A stretch of DNA of 64,000 nucleotides, from assembly GCA_017448795.1 (NCBI GenBank), contig JAFSKV010000021.1:1-64000 (forward strand), in the 5' to 3' direction. Under the pieces are notes generated by a model. The model was not told where the DNA came from, made no database searches, and saw only the letters and a list, made by a program, of their open reading frames with translations. Positions within the stretch are counted from its first letter, which is position 1, and each line of letters begins with the position of its first letter. The position numbers and the translations under genes were made by a program. This DNA is from Synergistaceae bacterium. Lineage in GTDB: Bacteria > Synergistota > Synergistia > Synergistales > Aminobacteriaceae. Positions 1-8,067 of the stretch are shown one piece after another.

Positions 1-220
1 GAAACTGACCCCTGTAACGATCGAGGGAGAGTCAGGAGAAGGCGAGGATGAACAGCCTGGTATCACTGGTGTTCATGAGCACATGGCCGTGTGCTACGTG
101 AGGAAGTCAGGCGGGAAATACGAGCTTGCATTGAGGGATATACCCGGCGATGAATGGGACAAACTCACGACGCGCGGGGATCTTGAGTACTTGGCCATGA
201 TGGCCGGGATTGAGCTTTAA
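1..220 (+). CDS. Phage tail-region protein, C-terminal fragment
   Basis: An open frame enters from the left edge and stops with TAA at 218-220, leaving about 72 residues. The visible end is acidic (a Glu/Gly-rich stretch, then a segment ending in AMMAGIEL). I do not recognise the family. It lies 12 bases upstream of an XkdX-like gene and 460 bases before an endolysin, so a phage tail or baseplate-associated protein is the natural inference. The start lies outside the window. Confidence 0.55.
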   Translation, partial: KLTPVTIEGESGEGEDEQPGITGVHEHMAVCYVRKSGGKYELALRDIPGDEWDKLTTRGDLEYLAMMAGIEL

Positions 221-232
221 GGAGGATATGCC

Positions 233-367
233 ATGTTCGAGAAAATCAAACGGTTGTACGAAATGGGAGCATGGAGCGAGCAGAGAGTCAGGGAAGCAGT
301 AGCCAAGGGGATAATCACGGCGAAAGAGTTCACTGAAATCACGGGGAAGGGACTTCTAGGGGAATGA
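233..367 (+). CDS. XkdX-like small phage protein
   Basis: A 44-residue protein with ATG at 233, preceded by GGAGG at 221-225. The sequence begins MFEKIKRLYEMGAWSEQRV and continues with a VAKGIITAKEFTEITG-type segment. This is the pattern of XkdX proteins, short phage proteins that sit between tail genes and the lysis cassette (PBSX-type phages). Their molecular role is unknown. The neighbours, a tail-region fragment upstream and an endolysin downstream, fit the usual order. It ends just before a rho-independent terminator. Confidence 0.8.
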   Translation: MFEKIKRLYEMGAWSEQRVREAVAKGIITAKEFTEITGKGLLGE

Positions 368-377
368 AGGTAAGAAA

Positions 378-413
378 GAGTCTCGTTGAAGAAGGAACGG
401 GACTCGTTTTTTT
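378..413 (+). terminator. Rho-independent terminator after the XkdX-like gene
   Basis: A ten-base stem (GAGTCTCGTT at 378-387 with AACGGGACTC at 396-405, one G-T pair) is followed by seven T at 407-413. It separates the phage tail operon from the endolysin. Confidence 0.85.
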
Positions 414-677
414 CCCGTCAGGATAACCCGGCCATGATGCGGGTGCTTCTCCCTGTCAGCAAAACACACCAACGGCCGGGAGGGCTTTTCCCCAGTCAGC
501 AAGAAAGGGACTCAGCCTCTGAGTATGAGACGTGAAAAATCCGCGGAAAAAATCTCCTGGTCAACAAAAAAAAATTTTTCGTGAGGAACGGCTTCCACTT
601 CCGCACGGAGGGTATAACGTGAGACAGTGAGCGTGATTATGAGTGTGGAAGCGGAAAAATCAGAAGGAGGAATCGAC
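414..677. other. Non-coding stretch before the endolysin
   Basis: No convincing gene is present between 368 and 677. The stretch contains a second hairpin (CCCGGCC 427-433 with GGCCGGG 474-480), an A/T tract near 565-579, and an inverted repeat GCTTCCAC 591-598 / GTGGAAGC 645-652 just upstream of the endolysin ribosome site. No holin-like gene with membrane segments was seen here. The inverted repeat could be an operator or an RNA hairpin; that is speculation. Confidence 0.4.
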
Positions 678-1247
678 ATGACGAATGAAGAGAAATTTGA
701 ACGGAGCATAGCCTTTGTATTGAAGTGGGAAGGCGGACGGAATTTCAGTGTAGTGAACGGTAAGGCGATCGTGAAGGGTTCGGCGCGTGCGGATATGGGG
801 GGAGCGACGGCGTATGGTATAACGTGGAAGACGCTAGAGTCGGCGCATAGAAAGGGGATAGTGAGTCATGGAGATATATGCAGATTGACGATAGAGGAGG
901 CGAAGGGGATATACCGAGTGAATTACTGGGAGCGTTATAACTGGGGAATGTTGGAGTGGCCTGTGTGTTTGTGTGCGCTAGACTGCTGTGTGAATCATGG
1001 GGGATTTGCGTATATATTGCAGAGGGCGGTGAACCGATGCGGTGGGAATGTAGTGGTTGATGGGAAGATGGGGCCGAAGACGTTTGCGGGTATGCAGGGA
1101 TGTGAAGCGGAGGAATTAAGCCGAGGGATATATGAGGAGCGGAAGAAATATTTTGAGGGTATAGTGAGGAGGAAGCCTGGGCAGGGTGTATTTCTGAAGG
1201 GATGGTTAAGGAGATGTGAGGAGATGAGGAGGGAGAGCGGGGTTTAG
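678..1247 (+). CDS. Phage endolysin, GH108-type N-acetylmuramidase
   Basis: A 189-residue peptidoglycan hydrolase. The N-terminal segment FVLKWEGG carries the Glu expected as catalytic residue in the GH108 (ZliS/endolysin) family, followed by a GATAYGIT segment and NYWERY. The C-terminal half, with a DGKMGPKT motif, resembles the family's predicted peptidoglycan-binding domain. I chose ATG 678 because AAGGAGG lies at 664-670; an upstream in-frame start at 627 has no ribosome site. It would cleave the glycan backbone at host lysis. No signal peptide is visible, so a holin would be needed and none is in the window. The coding strand is markedly G-rich compared with neighbouring genes, consistent with phage origin. 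Confidence 0.85.
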   Translation: MTNEEKFERSIAFVLKWEGGRNFSVVNGKAIVKGSARADMGGATAYGITWKTLESAHRKGIVSHGDICRLTIEEAKGIYRVNYWERYNWGMLEWPVCLCALDCCVNHGGFAYILQRAVNRCGGNVVVDGKMGPKTFAGMQGCEAEELSRGIYEERKKYFEGIVRRKPGQGVFLKGWLRRCEEMRRESGV

Positions 1248-1327
1248 GGGTTTTGAGGGGCGGGTGGTCGGGGGGGAAGCGCGAGATGCGCGGGGGATTG
1301 AAAGATAGGCGGCGGGGGGATAAAATA
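1247..1327 (+). other. G-rich tract with G-quadruplex potential
   Basis: Directly after the endolysin stop are four close G runs: 1247-1250, 1257-1260, 1262-1264 and 1270-1276. Further G runs follow up to about 1320. The pattern satisfies the usual G3+ loop rule for an intramolecular quadruplex on the plus strand. It lies between convergent genes, where a terminator would be expected, and no ordinary hairpin-T terminator is visible there. Confidence 0.5.
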
Positions 1328-2095
1328 CTAAAGGAGATGAGGGAAATTAGCCCTGATCCCGAAACGCGTAAGAACAAAATCATACCTCGCAGGATCTTCA
1401 GGACATATCTCACGAAAACCATCCGTAATTTCTACAGCACACTTCAAGTCAGCATTCTTCCGGCTCGTCAGCCCCAGCTTCATCGCTATGCTGTGCATAT
1501 GAGTGTCAACAGGCACAACCAGATCACAAGGCCTCAACACTTCCCAGCCGCCAGGATCTACTTCATCCTTCCGAACAAGCCACTTCAGAAACAGAAACAG
1601 CCTCTTGCAAGCACTCCCATCCTTCGGAGCAGTAACAAGCGGAAAACTCCCAGCCTTCCTCCCCCGCGACAGACTCCCGGAAAATTCATCCAGCGCAGGA
1701 AACATCTCACCGCCGGAAACATTCAGGCACTCACCCAAAAATCCCTCAAGCGTCCCATGCTCTCGCAGAATCTCAGCCGCATTCCTCAGCAGTGTGTTCA
1801 TGTCATGGCCGGTGGTAAAACGATGCTTGAAGCCGGAAGGCACAACATCAAACCTGTCATTGTTCAGCAGAAATTCATACGGACTGTCCGTCAGGCACGA
1901 AAGCACACGGTCAACACTCTTCATGATCTGCGCAACACGCCCGTATGCCAGCGATGATGCCACAAGCCCCACAATCTCCAAGTCCTTCACATCATCATAC
2001 CTGCGCAGGAAATACAGCGGGTCAGGGTCAATCAGCTCCCGCCTCTGGTAAACATAATACAGCCCGTCAAGAAACGCCCTCAGCTTCGTGTTCAT
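1328..2095 (-). CDS. TIGR02757 / DUF2400 family protein
   Basis: A 255-residue protein of the DUF2400 (TIGR02757) family, whose function is not established. Recognition rests on the C-terminal block with VDTHMHSIAMKLGLTSRK and a following FREICPEDPARYDF, which is characteristic of the family. The N-terminal part has the usual DPLYFLRRYDDVKDLEIVGL segment. Length is normal. It converges on the phage end and ends just outside the G-rich tract. The gene starts 50 bases downstream of ferritin on the same strand, so co-transcription is possible but not shown. Confidence 0.85.
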   Translation of the reverse strand: MNTKLRAFLDGLYYVYQRRELIDPDPLYFLRRYDDVKDLEIVGLVASSLAYGRVAQIMKSVDRVLSCLTDSPYEFLLNNDRFDVVPSGFKHRFTTGHDMNTLLRNAAEILREHGTLEGFLGECLNVSGGEMFPALDEFSGSLSRGRKAGSFPLVTAPKDGSACKRLFLFLKWLVRKDEVDPGGWEVLRPCDLVVPVDTHMHSIAMKLGLTSRKNADLKCAVEITDGFREICPEDPARYDFVLTRFGIRANFPHLL

Positions 2096-2145
2096 GTCAG
2101 CAAAAACAGGGAAGCCCCATGAGACTCCCCCGTTTCATTCACATC

Positions 2146-2634
2146 CTATCTTGCCGATAATTCCCGGTCAACAGCATAAACACCGTGCCTGTCTCCGCCG
2201 AGAAACTCAAGTTTCGCAACTATCGCGCCGGTATTGTCTTCCTCTTCAACCTGCTCGTCAACAAACCATTTCAGCATTGACTGGGTCGCGTAGTCCTTCT
2301 CGGAAACAGCAAGGTCAACCAGCTTGTAGATGCGTGAGGTTACGTACTGCTCGTGAGCGTAAGCAGTCCTGAAAACGTCAAGCGCATCATTGTAGGACTC
2401 CTTGGGGCGCGCAATTTCAGGGATTATCACCCTTGCACCGCGCTCGTAAAGATAACCGATGAATTTCTCCGCGTGCTCGACTTCTTCCTTGTACTGCCTG
2501 CGCATCCAGTGAGCCATCCCGGACAGGCCGGCATCCTCGAAATACGCCGACATTGCCAGATATATATACGCCGAGTCAAATTCAGCCTTTATCTGGTCAT
2601 TGACAGCGGCGGCCATTGCGTCAGACAGCTTCAT
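2146..2634 (-). CDS. ftnA: Ferritin
   Basis: A 162-residue bacterial non-haem ferritin that stores iron as a ferric mineral in a 24-subunit cytoplasmic cage. Diiron ligands are visible: E18 in KAEFDSAYIY, E51 and H54 in KEEVEHAEKF, and later acidic residues in EQVEEED. The start overlaps the stop of desulfoferrodoxin by one base (TAATG), so the two are translationally coupled. Pairing iron storage with superoxide reduction limits Fenton chemistry in an anaerobe briefly exposed to oxygen. Confidence 0.93.
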   Translation of the reverse strand: MKLSDAMAAAVNDQIKAEFDSAYIYLAMSAYFEDAGLSGMAHWMRRQYKEEVEHAEKFIGYLYERGARVIIPEIARPKESYNDALDVFRTAYAHEQYVTSRIYKLVDLAVSEKDYATQSMLKWFVDEQVEEEDNTGAIVAKLEFLGGDRHGVYAVDRELSAR

Positions 2635-2999
2635 TACGCTTCAGCCTTCCAGAGACCGTGCTTGTTGCAGAACTCGCGCATTGTTGAGCCGGATTTCGCG
2701 CTCCCGAACTCAGCTTCTGGTGCCTCGCCGGGCTTCAGGAACTGCCTGCAAACTCTCTCGCCGTTGATGACTTCTATCCACTCTATATAGTGGTCTTCCT
2801 GCATGGGATGGGCAACGCTTCCTACTTTGACCTTCCCGCCCTCAAACACAGGAACATGCTTCTCCGTCGCCGCGTCGGTCGTGTTCTCCTTGAGCTGCTT
2901 CATAGGCTCGCCGCAGCAGACGATAGTCCCACCGCCGACATGCATGACCTCTACGATGTTCCCGCACTTCGCGCACTTGTACACGCTCAGTTTCTCCAT
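2634..2999 (-). CDS. dfx: Desulfoferrodoxin (superoxide reductase)
   Basis: A 121-residue two-iron superoxide reductase. The N-terminal rubredoxin-like centre has C9, C12, C28 and C29. The catalytic iron centre has H48 (after E46-K47), H64, H70, and C111 and H114 in the CNKHGLW end. It reduces superoxide to peroxide without making oxygen, as is typical of strict anaerobes. A G-rich ribosome site precedes the ATG. It is the first gene of a dfx-ftnA operon. Complete and of normal length. Confidence 0.95.
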   Translation of the reverse strand: MEKLSVYKCAKCGNIVEVMHVGGGTIVCCGEPMKQLKENTTDAATEKHVPVFEGGKVKVGSVAHPMQEDHYIEWIEVINGERVCRQFLKPGEAPEAEFGSAKSGSTMREFCNKHGLWKAEA

Positions 3000-3088
3000 G
3001 ATGGTTTTACCCCCTGATAAAATTTTGGTAGAATGCCTGTAATAATATCCCGTATCAAAAATTTAGGCAACAGCAAAAGGTGTGTATC

Positions 3089-4198
3089 ATGAAACGTTCA
3101 AGGGCTTTCATTCTGGCGGAAATTGTGTTGACTATAATGCTTCAGGCAGGATTCATACTCGTACTGTGCACGTCGTTCTACCTTCTGACATCATTTTACG
3201 CTCAGACACAGCAAGTCCTTGTAGCGAGGGACCATGCCGAGAGAGTCATTTCGTTTGTGGACGACAAGATAAGGCACGCGGGGCTGGGGCTGTGGAAGTG
3301 CGGAAGCCCCCAGATGATTGGCGAGACGCTCGCAAAGATACCTTACTTGGACTGGGGGAATACAAGAGGAAGATACAGGCTTCCTGTTTCGATTTCGAGC
3401 AATGACGGAAAAATGGAGGACACTTATATTCCGTCCAAAACAGACAGTCAGAATGTCGGGGATGTGCTGACGTTGCTTTATGCGCAAAGAGATTTGTCTT
3501 CCGGAGATTCTAACGAGATAATAACCACGTTTGCTGAGACTAAAACACTCGACCCTCTAAAATCAAAGGTAACAGGGAATTATTTAAACGAGGTTGAGGG
3601 TAAAGTTCCTTTGCTTGATAAGAACTCAGACAGTCTGAAACGTTTGACCGACAAATCTCTGTTCAGCTTCAGGTCTAATGCAAAAGATAAAACGCAAGAC
3701 ATAAAGAGATACTCAGTGATGAAAGGTGCAGGAGTCCCTATATACTTGAATGATGCTCCAGCGTCTGGAAAAAACGTTCCTAGCAACCTTACTCTCAAAG
3801 CATTCAACGTCCCGGCCTCAATGTCAAAAGACATCACCATCCCGGCAGGCGATGACCTCATGGGGCTGGTCTGCATGCAGATGTTCGTGCACAACAGAGT
3901 CACAGGCGAAGGCGGGCAGTTCGCTTTCCGTGAACTCAAAACAGACGGAGGAGGCTGGTACAAAACCTACAACCAGGAGAAAAACATCCTCGACGTGTAC
4001 ATGAAGCTAGACACAAGCAGCAGCACCTTCACTCTATGGGTTCTCGCAACAGGAGGCTATGACGTAAACCTAAGCAGCCCCCGCCCCTCATCATGGCCGG
4101 ACAGCGCGACATGGACAGAAGAATATTCCCATCACATCGCCTACGTTTCCCGCGCAACATGGAAGCTCCACAACATTCCGCCCAATTTCACGTGGTAA
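3089..4198 (+). CDS. PilW-like minor pilin / pseudopilin
   Basis: A 369-residue protein with an N-terminal type IV prepilin signal: short basic leader MKRSRA, predicted cleavage before FILAE with Glu at +5, then a hydrophobic helix to about residue 40. The large C-terminal domain resembles PilW-type minor pilins in size and layout, but I see no named family motif in it. I chose ATG 3089 (AAAGG at 3076-3080) over an upstream GTG at 3080 that would overlap the ribosome site. No other pilus gene is adjacent, so its assembly partners lie elsewhere. Its last 11 bases overlap the 3' end of radA on the other strand. Confidence 0.7.
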   Translation: MKRSRAFILAEIVLTIMLQAGFILVLCTSFYLLTSFYAQTQQVLVARDHAERVISFVDDKIRHAGLGLWKCGSPQMIGETLAKIPYLDWGNTRGRYRLPVSISSNDGKMEDTYIPSKTDSQNVGDVLTLLYAQRDLSSGDSNEIITTFAETKTLDPLKSKVTGNYLNEVEGKVPLLDKNSDSLKRLTDKSLFSFRSNAKDKTQDIKRYSVMKGAGVPIYLNDAPASGKNVPSNLTLKAFNVPASMSKDITIPAGDDLMGLVCMQMFVHNRVTGEGGQFAFRELKTDGGGWYKTYNQEKNILDVYMKLDTSSSTFTLWVLATGGYDVNLSSPRPSSWPDSATWTEEYSHHIAYVSRATWKLHNIPPNFTW

Positions 4199-5531
4199 CC
4201 ATCCCCCTTAATGCCCCGTCAATATGAGTTACACGCACAATCTTTATGCCGCTGAATTTCACCTTCTCCTTCGAACTCACAACAGCCGTGTGAAATCCTA
4301 ACCTGGCCGCCTCCTTAAGCCGCAAATCAATCCTCGTTACAGGCCTGATTTCTCCGGCAAGCCCGACCTCTCCGAGCCAGCAAGTCCCGGATGCTAACGG
4401 AACATTCCGCAGTGCCGACGCAATCGCAGCACAAGCAGGCAAATCCGCGCTTGGGTCCTGAAGTGTCAGACCGCCCGCTACGTTGATGTAAAGGTCGTGA
4501 TTATTCGTCGAAATTCCGCAGCGTCTCTCGATTACAGCCGTCAATAGCTGAAACCTGTTGAGCTCGATTCCCCGTGAGGTTCGCCGCGGGTACTGGAAGA
4601 TCGTCCGCGCCGCCAATGTCTGAATCTCGGCTGCTAACGGCGTGCTTCCCTCAAGAGCAATTGTCATAGCCACCCCTGCAACAGCCCCGTCATCACGATT
4701 CCAGTACAGCCCGCTCTTGTCCGTAACAGGAGACAGCCCCGCCCCTGTCATCTCGAACACGCCTAATTCATCCGTGCTTCCGTAACGGTTCTTCACCGCC
4801 CGCAGCATCCTGTAAGACGAATAGCCCTCGCCCGTGAAACTCAGCACAGTGTCAACCATATGTTCAAGCATCATAGGCCCGGCAATTTTCCCGTCCTTAG
4901 TGATGTGGCCGATTACGATTGCCGGAATCATGTGCTGGCGCGCCGTGTCTATGACCCTCTGAGCTACAGCGCGTACCTGTGTTACTGTTCCGGGCCAGCC
5001 TGAGTCGCCCCCCGCAGTCATGGCCTGCACGCTGTCGAGGACAATAAGCGCGAAATTTCCCCCGTCAACATTCCTCAAAGCGTCGTCAGTGTCAGCCCCG
5101 GAATACAGGTATAAATTCTCGCCGGCTACGTTAATTCTTGAGGCACGCAACGCAACCTGAGCGTCAGACTCCTCGCCTGAAATGTACAGCACAGGAAGCC
5201 CTGAGATTCTCGCCACGCTCCCGGCCGCCTGAAGTATGAGGGTTGACTTGCCTATTCCTGGCTGGCCTCCGATTAACACGACTCCTCCCGGCACTAATCC
5301 TCCTCCTAATACGCGGTCAAGCTCGCCGATCCCTGTTGCGATTCTTGGGGGGGCTTTCACGTCCAATGCGTTAATGACCTTCACGGCTGGTGTGTTTGCT
5401 GACTGTTGGACGGGGGGCGGTGCTTCCTGCTCGATGAGAGTCCCCCATGAGTTACAGGAGGGACATTTCCCCGTTTTGGTCGTGGTGGTGTAACCGCATT
5501 CCGTGCAGATGTAGCGTGTTATGTGATTCAT
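4188..5531 (-). CDS. radA: DNA repair protein RadA
   Basis: A 447-residue RadA/Sms helicase that drives branch migration of recombination intermediates. It has the N-terminal zinc finger (C9, C12, C23, C26), a RecA-like ATPase with Walker A GGQPGIGKST (K95), the diagnostic KNRYGST motif, and a C-terminal Lon-like domain. Full length. The start codon overlaps the stop of the upstream hypothetical gene (ATGA), showing coupling. The 3' end converges with, and overlaps, the pilin gene. Confidence 0.97.
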   Translation of the reverse strand: MNHITRYICTECGYTTTTKTGKCPSCNSWGTLIEQEAPPPVQQSANTPAVKVINALDVKAPPRIATGIGELDRVLGGGLVPGGVVLIGGQPGIGKSTLILQAAGSVARISGLPVLYISGEESDAQVALRASRINVAGENLYLYSGADTDDALRNVDGGNFALIVLDSVQAMTAGGDSGWPGTVTQVRAVAQRVIDTARQHMIPAIVIGHITKDGKIAGPMMLEHMVDTVLSFTGEGYSSYRMLRAVKNRYGSTDELGVFEMTGAGLSPVTDKSGLYWNRDDGAVAGVAMTIALEGSTPLAAEIQTLAARTIFQYPRRTSRGIELNRFQLLTAVIERRCGISTNNHDLYINVAGGLTLQDPSADLPACAAIASALRNVPLASGTCWLGEVGLAGEIRPVTRIDLRLKEAARLGFHTAVVSSKEKVKFSGIKIVRVTHIDGALRGMVTT

Positions 5532-6175
5532 ACGGATAACTTGCTCCCTAGTCCCTCAATATCTTTGTTATCGCCGAGACAGAATTCAAGTCTGCGCGGG
5601 CCGTGAAGGATTAAATCAGCGTTGTATGTCAGCACTATGAAGTCTATATCCCTCCTGTATCCCAGCCTGTAACTAATCATGTAGGCATATTCATTGTTTG
5701 AAGCAAATTCGTACTTCGTGCCGTCAGGAGTAAGGCGTACCATCATCATAAGGTCTGTGAGCGAAGTGCTTAATGGTATATGAGACGAGTTCGGGAAAAA
5801 GTACAAGTAATCCCTCATGTCGAAGATAACCTTGCGGGCTCGCGTCATATCCTGCGCTTTCACAGCATCACCGAAATGGGCGTATATCTCACGGTCGATG
5901 TATGTCCGGCTGTTAGGCATAATCGTTATGTTAGCGAACGGGCAGAATGTGCCTGTCTCCGATTCTCTGTCAACCGTCCTGAAGTAATCCACAATATTTT
6001 CGTCCGACATATACATAGTCCGCTTTATTACCTCATACGGCCATGAAACATAGTGAGAAGCATAATGTGAAAGCTGATAGTGATTGCTGATTCTGGAGAA
6101 TGGAGTCCAAGAAATATAATGCACATTTTCCGTTATCTTTGGCAAAAAATTCCCAGCCTCGTAAACTTTGAACAT
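5528..6175 (-). CDS. Hypothetical protein upstream of radA
   Basis: A 215-residue protein that I do not recognise. It is rich in Tyr, Asp, Met and Arg, has no signal peptide and no clear membrane segment, and shows no catalytic motif I can name. The N-terminus is MFKVYEAGNFLPKITENV and the C-terminus is acidic then hydrophobic. It overlaps radA by four bases (ATGA), so it is co-translated with a repair gene, but its composition gives no hint of a repair role. An AT-rich segment upstream (about 6195-6215) probably holds promoters for this gene and for the divergent leuC. Confidence 0.65.
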   Translation of the reverse strand: MFKVYEAGNFLPKITENVHYISWTPFSRISNHYQLSHYASHYVSWPYEVIKRTMYMSDENIVDYFRTVDRESETGTFCPFANITIMPNSRTYIDREIYAHFGDAVKAQDMTRARKVIFDMRDYLYFFPNSSHIPLSTSLTDLMMMVRLTPDGTKYEFASNNEYAYMISYRLGYRRDIDFIVLTYNADLILHGPRRLEFCLGDNKDIEGLGSKLSV

Positions 6176-6241
6176 TCCGATAACCTCACGCTTGATTTTT
6201 GATATTATATATCACATCCCAACGTCAAGGAGGCAATTCAT

Positions 6242-7504
6242 TTGCACGCAATCGAGAAGATCCTCATGAAGAACAGCGGCAAGTCATCCGTCCAGACAGG
6301 CGAAATCGTCAGCGCAAAAATAGACTTCGCCGAAATCAACGACCTCTACCTTCAGACCGTCTACTCATTCTACGAGATGGGCGGCAAAAAAGTCTGGGAC
6401 AACACACGTTGCGCGTTCGTGTTCGACCATTACGCCCCATGCCCCGACATCAAGAGCGCGGAAAACCACAAGGCCATGCGCGAGTTCGCCGTCAAAAACA
6501 ACCTCAAGTACCACTTCGACACGAACACGGGAGTCTGCCATCAGGTTCTCGCCGAAGCAGGGCTGATTTACCCCGGAATGATCGTCGTCGAGACCGACAG
6601 CCACACCACAACACAGGGTGCTTTCGGAGCAATGGGCACGGGATGCGGGGCTACTGACATGGCTACTATCCTCATGACCGGCGAGCTGTGGTTCAGAGTC
6701 CCGGAAGTCATCGAGGTAAGGCTTGAGGGAGAAGCACCCAAGGGAGTCTTCCCGAAGGACGTAATACTTGCTGTGCTTGGGAAAATTCGTGCTGACGGGG
6801 CGGTCTACAAGGCAATCGATTTCACCGGGAGCTACGTCGACTCCCTCAATGTCGCAGGAAGAATGACTATCTGCAACATGGCCGTTGAAATGGGCGCGAA
6901 AACTGCCTACATGCAGCCCAACGACTCAGTGATTGAGTTCGTCAGCAAAAGAGCCGTCAGACCCTACGAGGTCATGCACACAGATCCGGGCTACAAGTAC
7001 GCGGAGTCCTACGTGTTCGACGTGTCAACGCTTGAGCCTGAGCTTGCCTGCCCGAACAGTGTCGAGAACGTCCACACACTGGCCAGCGTCGTGGCAGAAG
7101 GAGACGTGAAACTCAACCAGGGCTACATAGGCTCATGCACGGGCGGGAGAGTCGAGGACATAGCCATTGCCGCAAAAATCCTCAAGGGCAAGCACATTCC
7201 CGAATACACACGGCTGGTCGTCATCCCTGCGTCGCGTGAAGTCATGCTTGAGTGCATCACACAGGGCTACATCACTGACCTAATGGAGGCGGGCGCGACA
7301 ATCTCGACTCCGGGCTGCGGGGCGTGCCTCGGAGCGCATGAGGGCATCCTTGCTCCGGGCGAAGTCTGCATCACCAGCACCAACAGGAATTTTCCCGGAC
7401 GAATGGGGTCAACCGAAGCGAGAATGTACCTTGCCAGTCCGGCGACAGTGGCGGCAAGCATGGTGTACGGGAAAATCACTGACCCCCGCGAGTTCTTGGA
7501 CTAA
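6242..7504 (+). CDS. leuC: 3-isopropylmalate dehydratase large subunit (LeuC family)
   Basis: A 420-residue aconitase-superfamily large subunit. The 4Fe-4S ligands C299 (GSCTGGR), C359 and C362 (GCGAC) are present, as is the ETDSHTTTQGAFG substrate and cluster region. It isomerises a 2-hydroxy acid through dehydration and rehydration. The start is TTG 6242, fixed by AAGGAGG at 6227-6233. No leuA or leuB lies nearby, so homologues acting on homocitrate, citramalate or dimethylmalate products cannot be excluded. It forms an operon with the small subunit 12 bases downstream. Confidence 0.88.
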   Translation: MHAIEKILMKNSGKSSVQTGEIVSAKIDFAEINDLYLQTVYSFYEMGGKKVWDNTRCAFVFDHYAPCPDIKSAENHKAMREFAVKNNLKYHFDTNTGVCHQVLAEAGLIYPGMIVVETDSHTTTQGAFGAMGTGCGATDMATILMTGELWFRVPEVIEVRLEGEAPKGVFPKDVILAVLGKIRADGAVYKAIDFTGSYVDSLNVAGRMTICNMAVEMGAKTAYMQPNDSVIEFVSKRAVRPYEVMHTDPGYKYAESYVFDVSTLEPELACPNSVENVHTLASVVAEGDVKLNQGYIGSCTGGRVEDIAIAAKILKGKHIPEYTRLVVIPASREVMLECITQGYITDLMEAGATISTPGCGACLGAHEGILAPGEVCITSTNRNFPGRMGSTEARMYLASPATVAASMVYGKITDPREFLD

Positions 7505-7516
7505 GGAGGAATTGAC

Positions 7517-8017
7517 ATGCAGAAAGTTTTGACGGGAAAATGCATCGTTGTAGGCGACAACATCGACACTGACCAGATTTATCCGGGACGCTTCCTCGCA
7601 ATCACTGACCCGAAGGAAATCGGCTCTCACTGCCTCTGCGGAGTCAGCGAGGACATAGCCGCGAATTTCCCGCAGGGTGGCTTTGTTGTGGCCGGGCGGA
7701 ATTTCGGCTGCGGGTCAAGCCGTGAACATGCTCCGATTTCGCTGCTCAACATGGGGGCGGTAGCGGTATTGGCGGACTCGTTCGCGAGGATATTCTTCCG
7801 CAACTCCGTGAACTTGGGGCTGCTGCCGATAGTGTGCAAGGGCATCAATCAGCGCGTGAAGGCGGGGGAGACTCTGACGCTTGACCTTGAGGCCGGGACG
7901 GTGAAGGTTGAGGAGACGGGGGAAGTCTTCCAGTGCGAGAAGCTCGGAGACCAGGCCATGAAGATACTTGAGGCGGGCGGAATCAAGCCCATGATGCGCG
8001 CTCGTTTCGCGGAATAA
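7517..8017 (+). CDS. leuD: 3-isopropylmalate dehydratase small subunit (LeuD family)
   Basis: A 166-residue swivelling-domain subunit that completes the active site of the LeuCD-type dehydratase. Motifs: GDNIDTDQIYPGRF near the N-terminus and GRNFGCGSSREHAPISL in the middle, the loop that sets substrate specificity in this family. AGGAGG precedes the ATG. Size and motif match the short LeuD/DmdB-type subunits of anaerobes and archaea. It converges on the acyltransferase gene, with only 50 bases between the two stops. Confidence 0.9.
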   Translation: MQKVLTGKCIVVGDNIDTDQIYPGRFLAITDPKEIGSHCLCGVSEDIAANFPQGGFVVAGRNFGCGSSREHAPISLLNMGAVAVLADSFARIFFRNSVNLGLLPIVCKGINQRVKAGETLTLDLEAGTVKVEETGEVFQCEKLGDQAMKILEAGGIKPMMRARFAE

Positions 8018-8067
8018 GTAAAGGTAGCCCGTGAGTCCCGTTGTGAGATTCGCGGGCTGTTCACGTG

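Noticed and set aside
512-709. Minus-strand frame before the endolysin
   Set aside because: No ribosome site, no recognisable motif, and it overlaps the real endolysin start.
1253-1957. Plus-strand frame of 234 residues opposite the DUF2400 gene
   Set aside because: The minus strand carries a well-conserved family signature; the plus frame is rich in Arg, Pro and His without structure.
3080-3088. GTG 3080 as the pilin start
   Set aside because: It overlaps the AAAGG ribosome site that serves ATG 3089, which gives a normal short prepilin leader.
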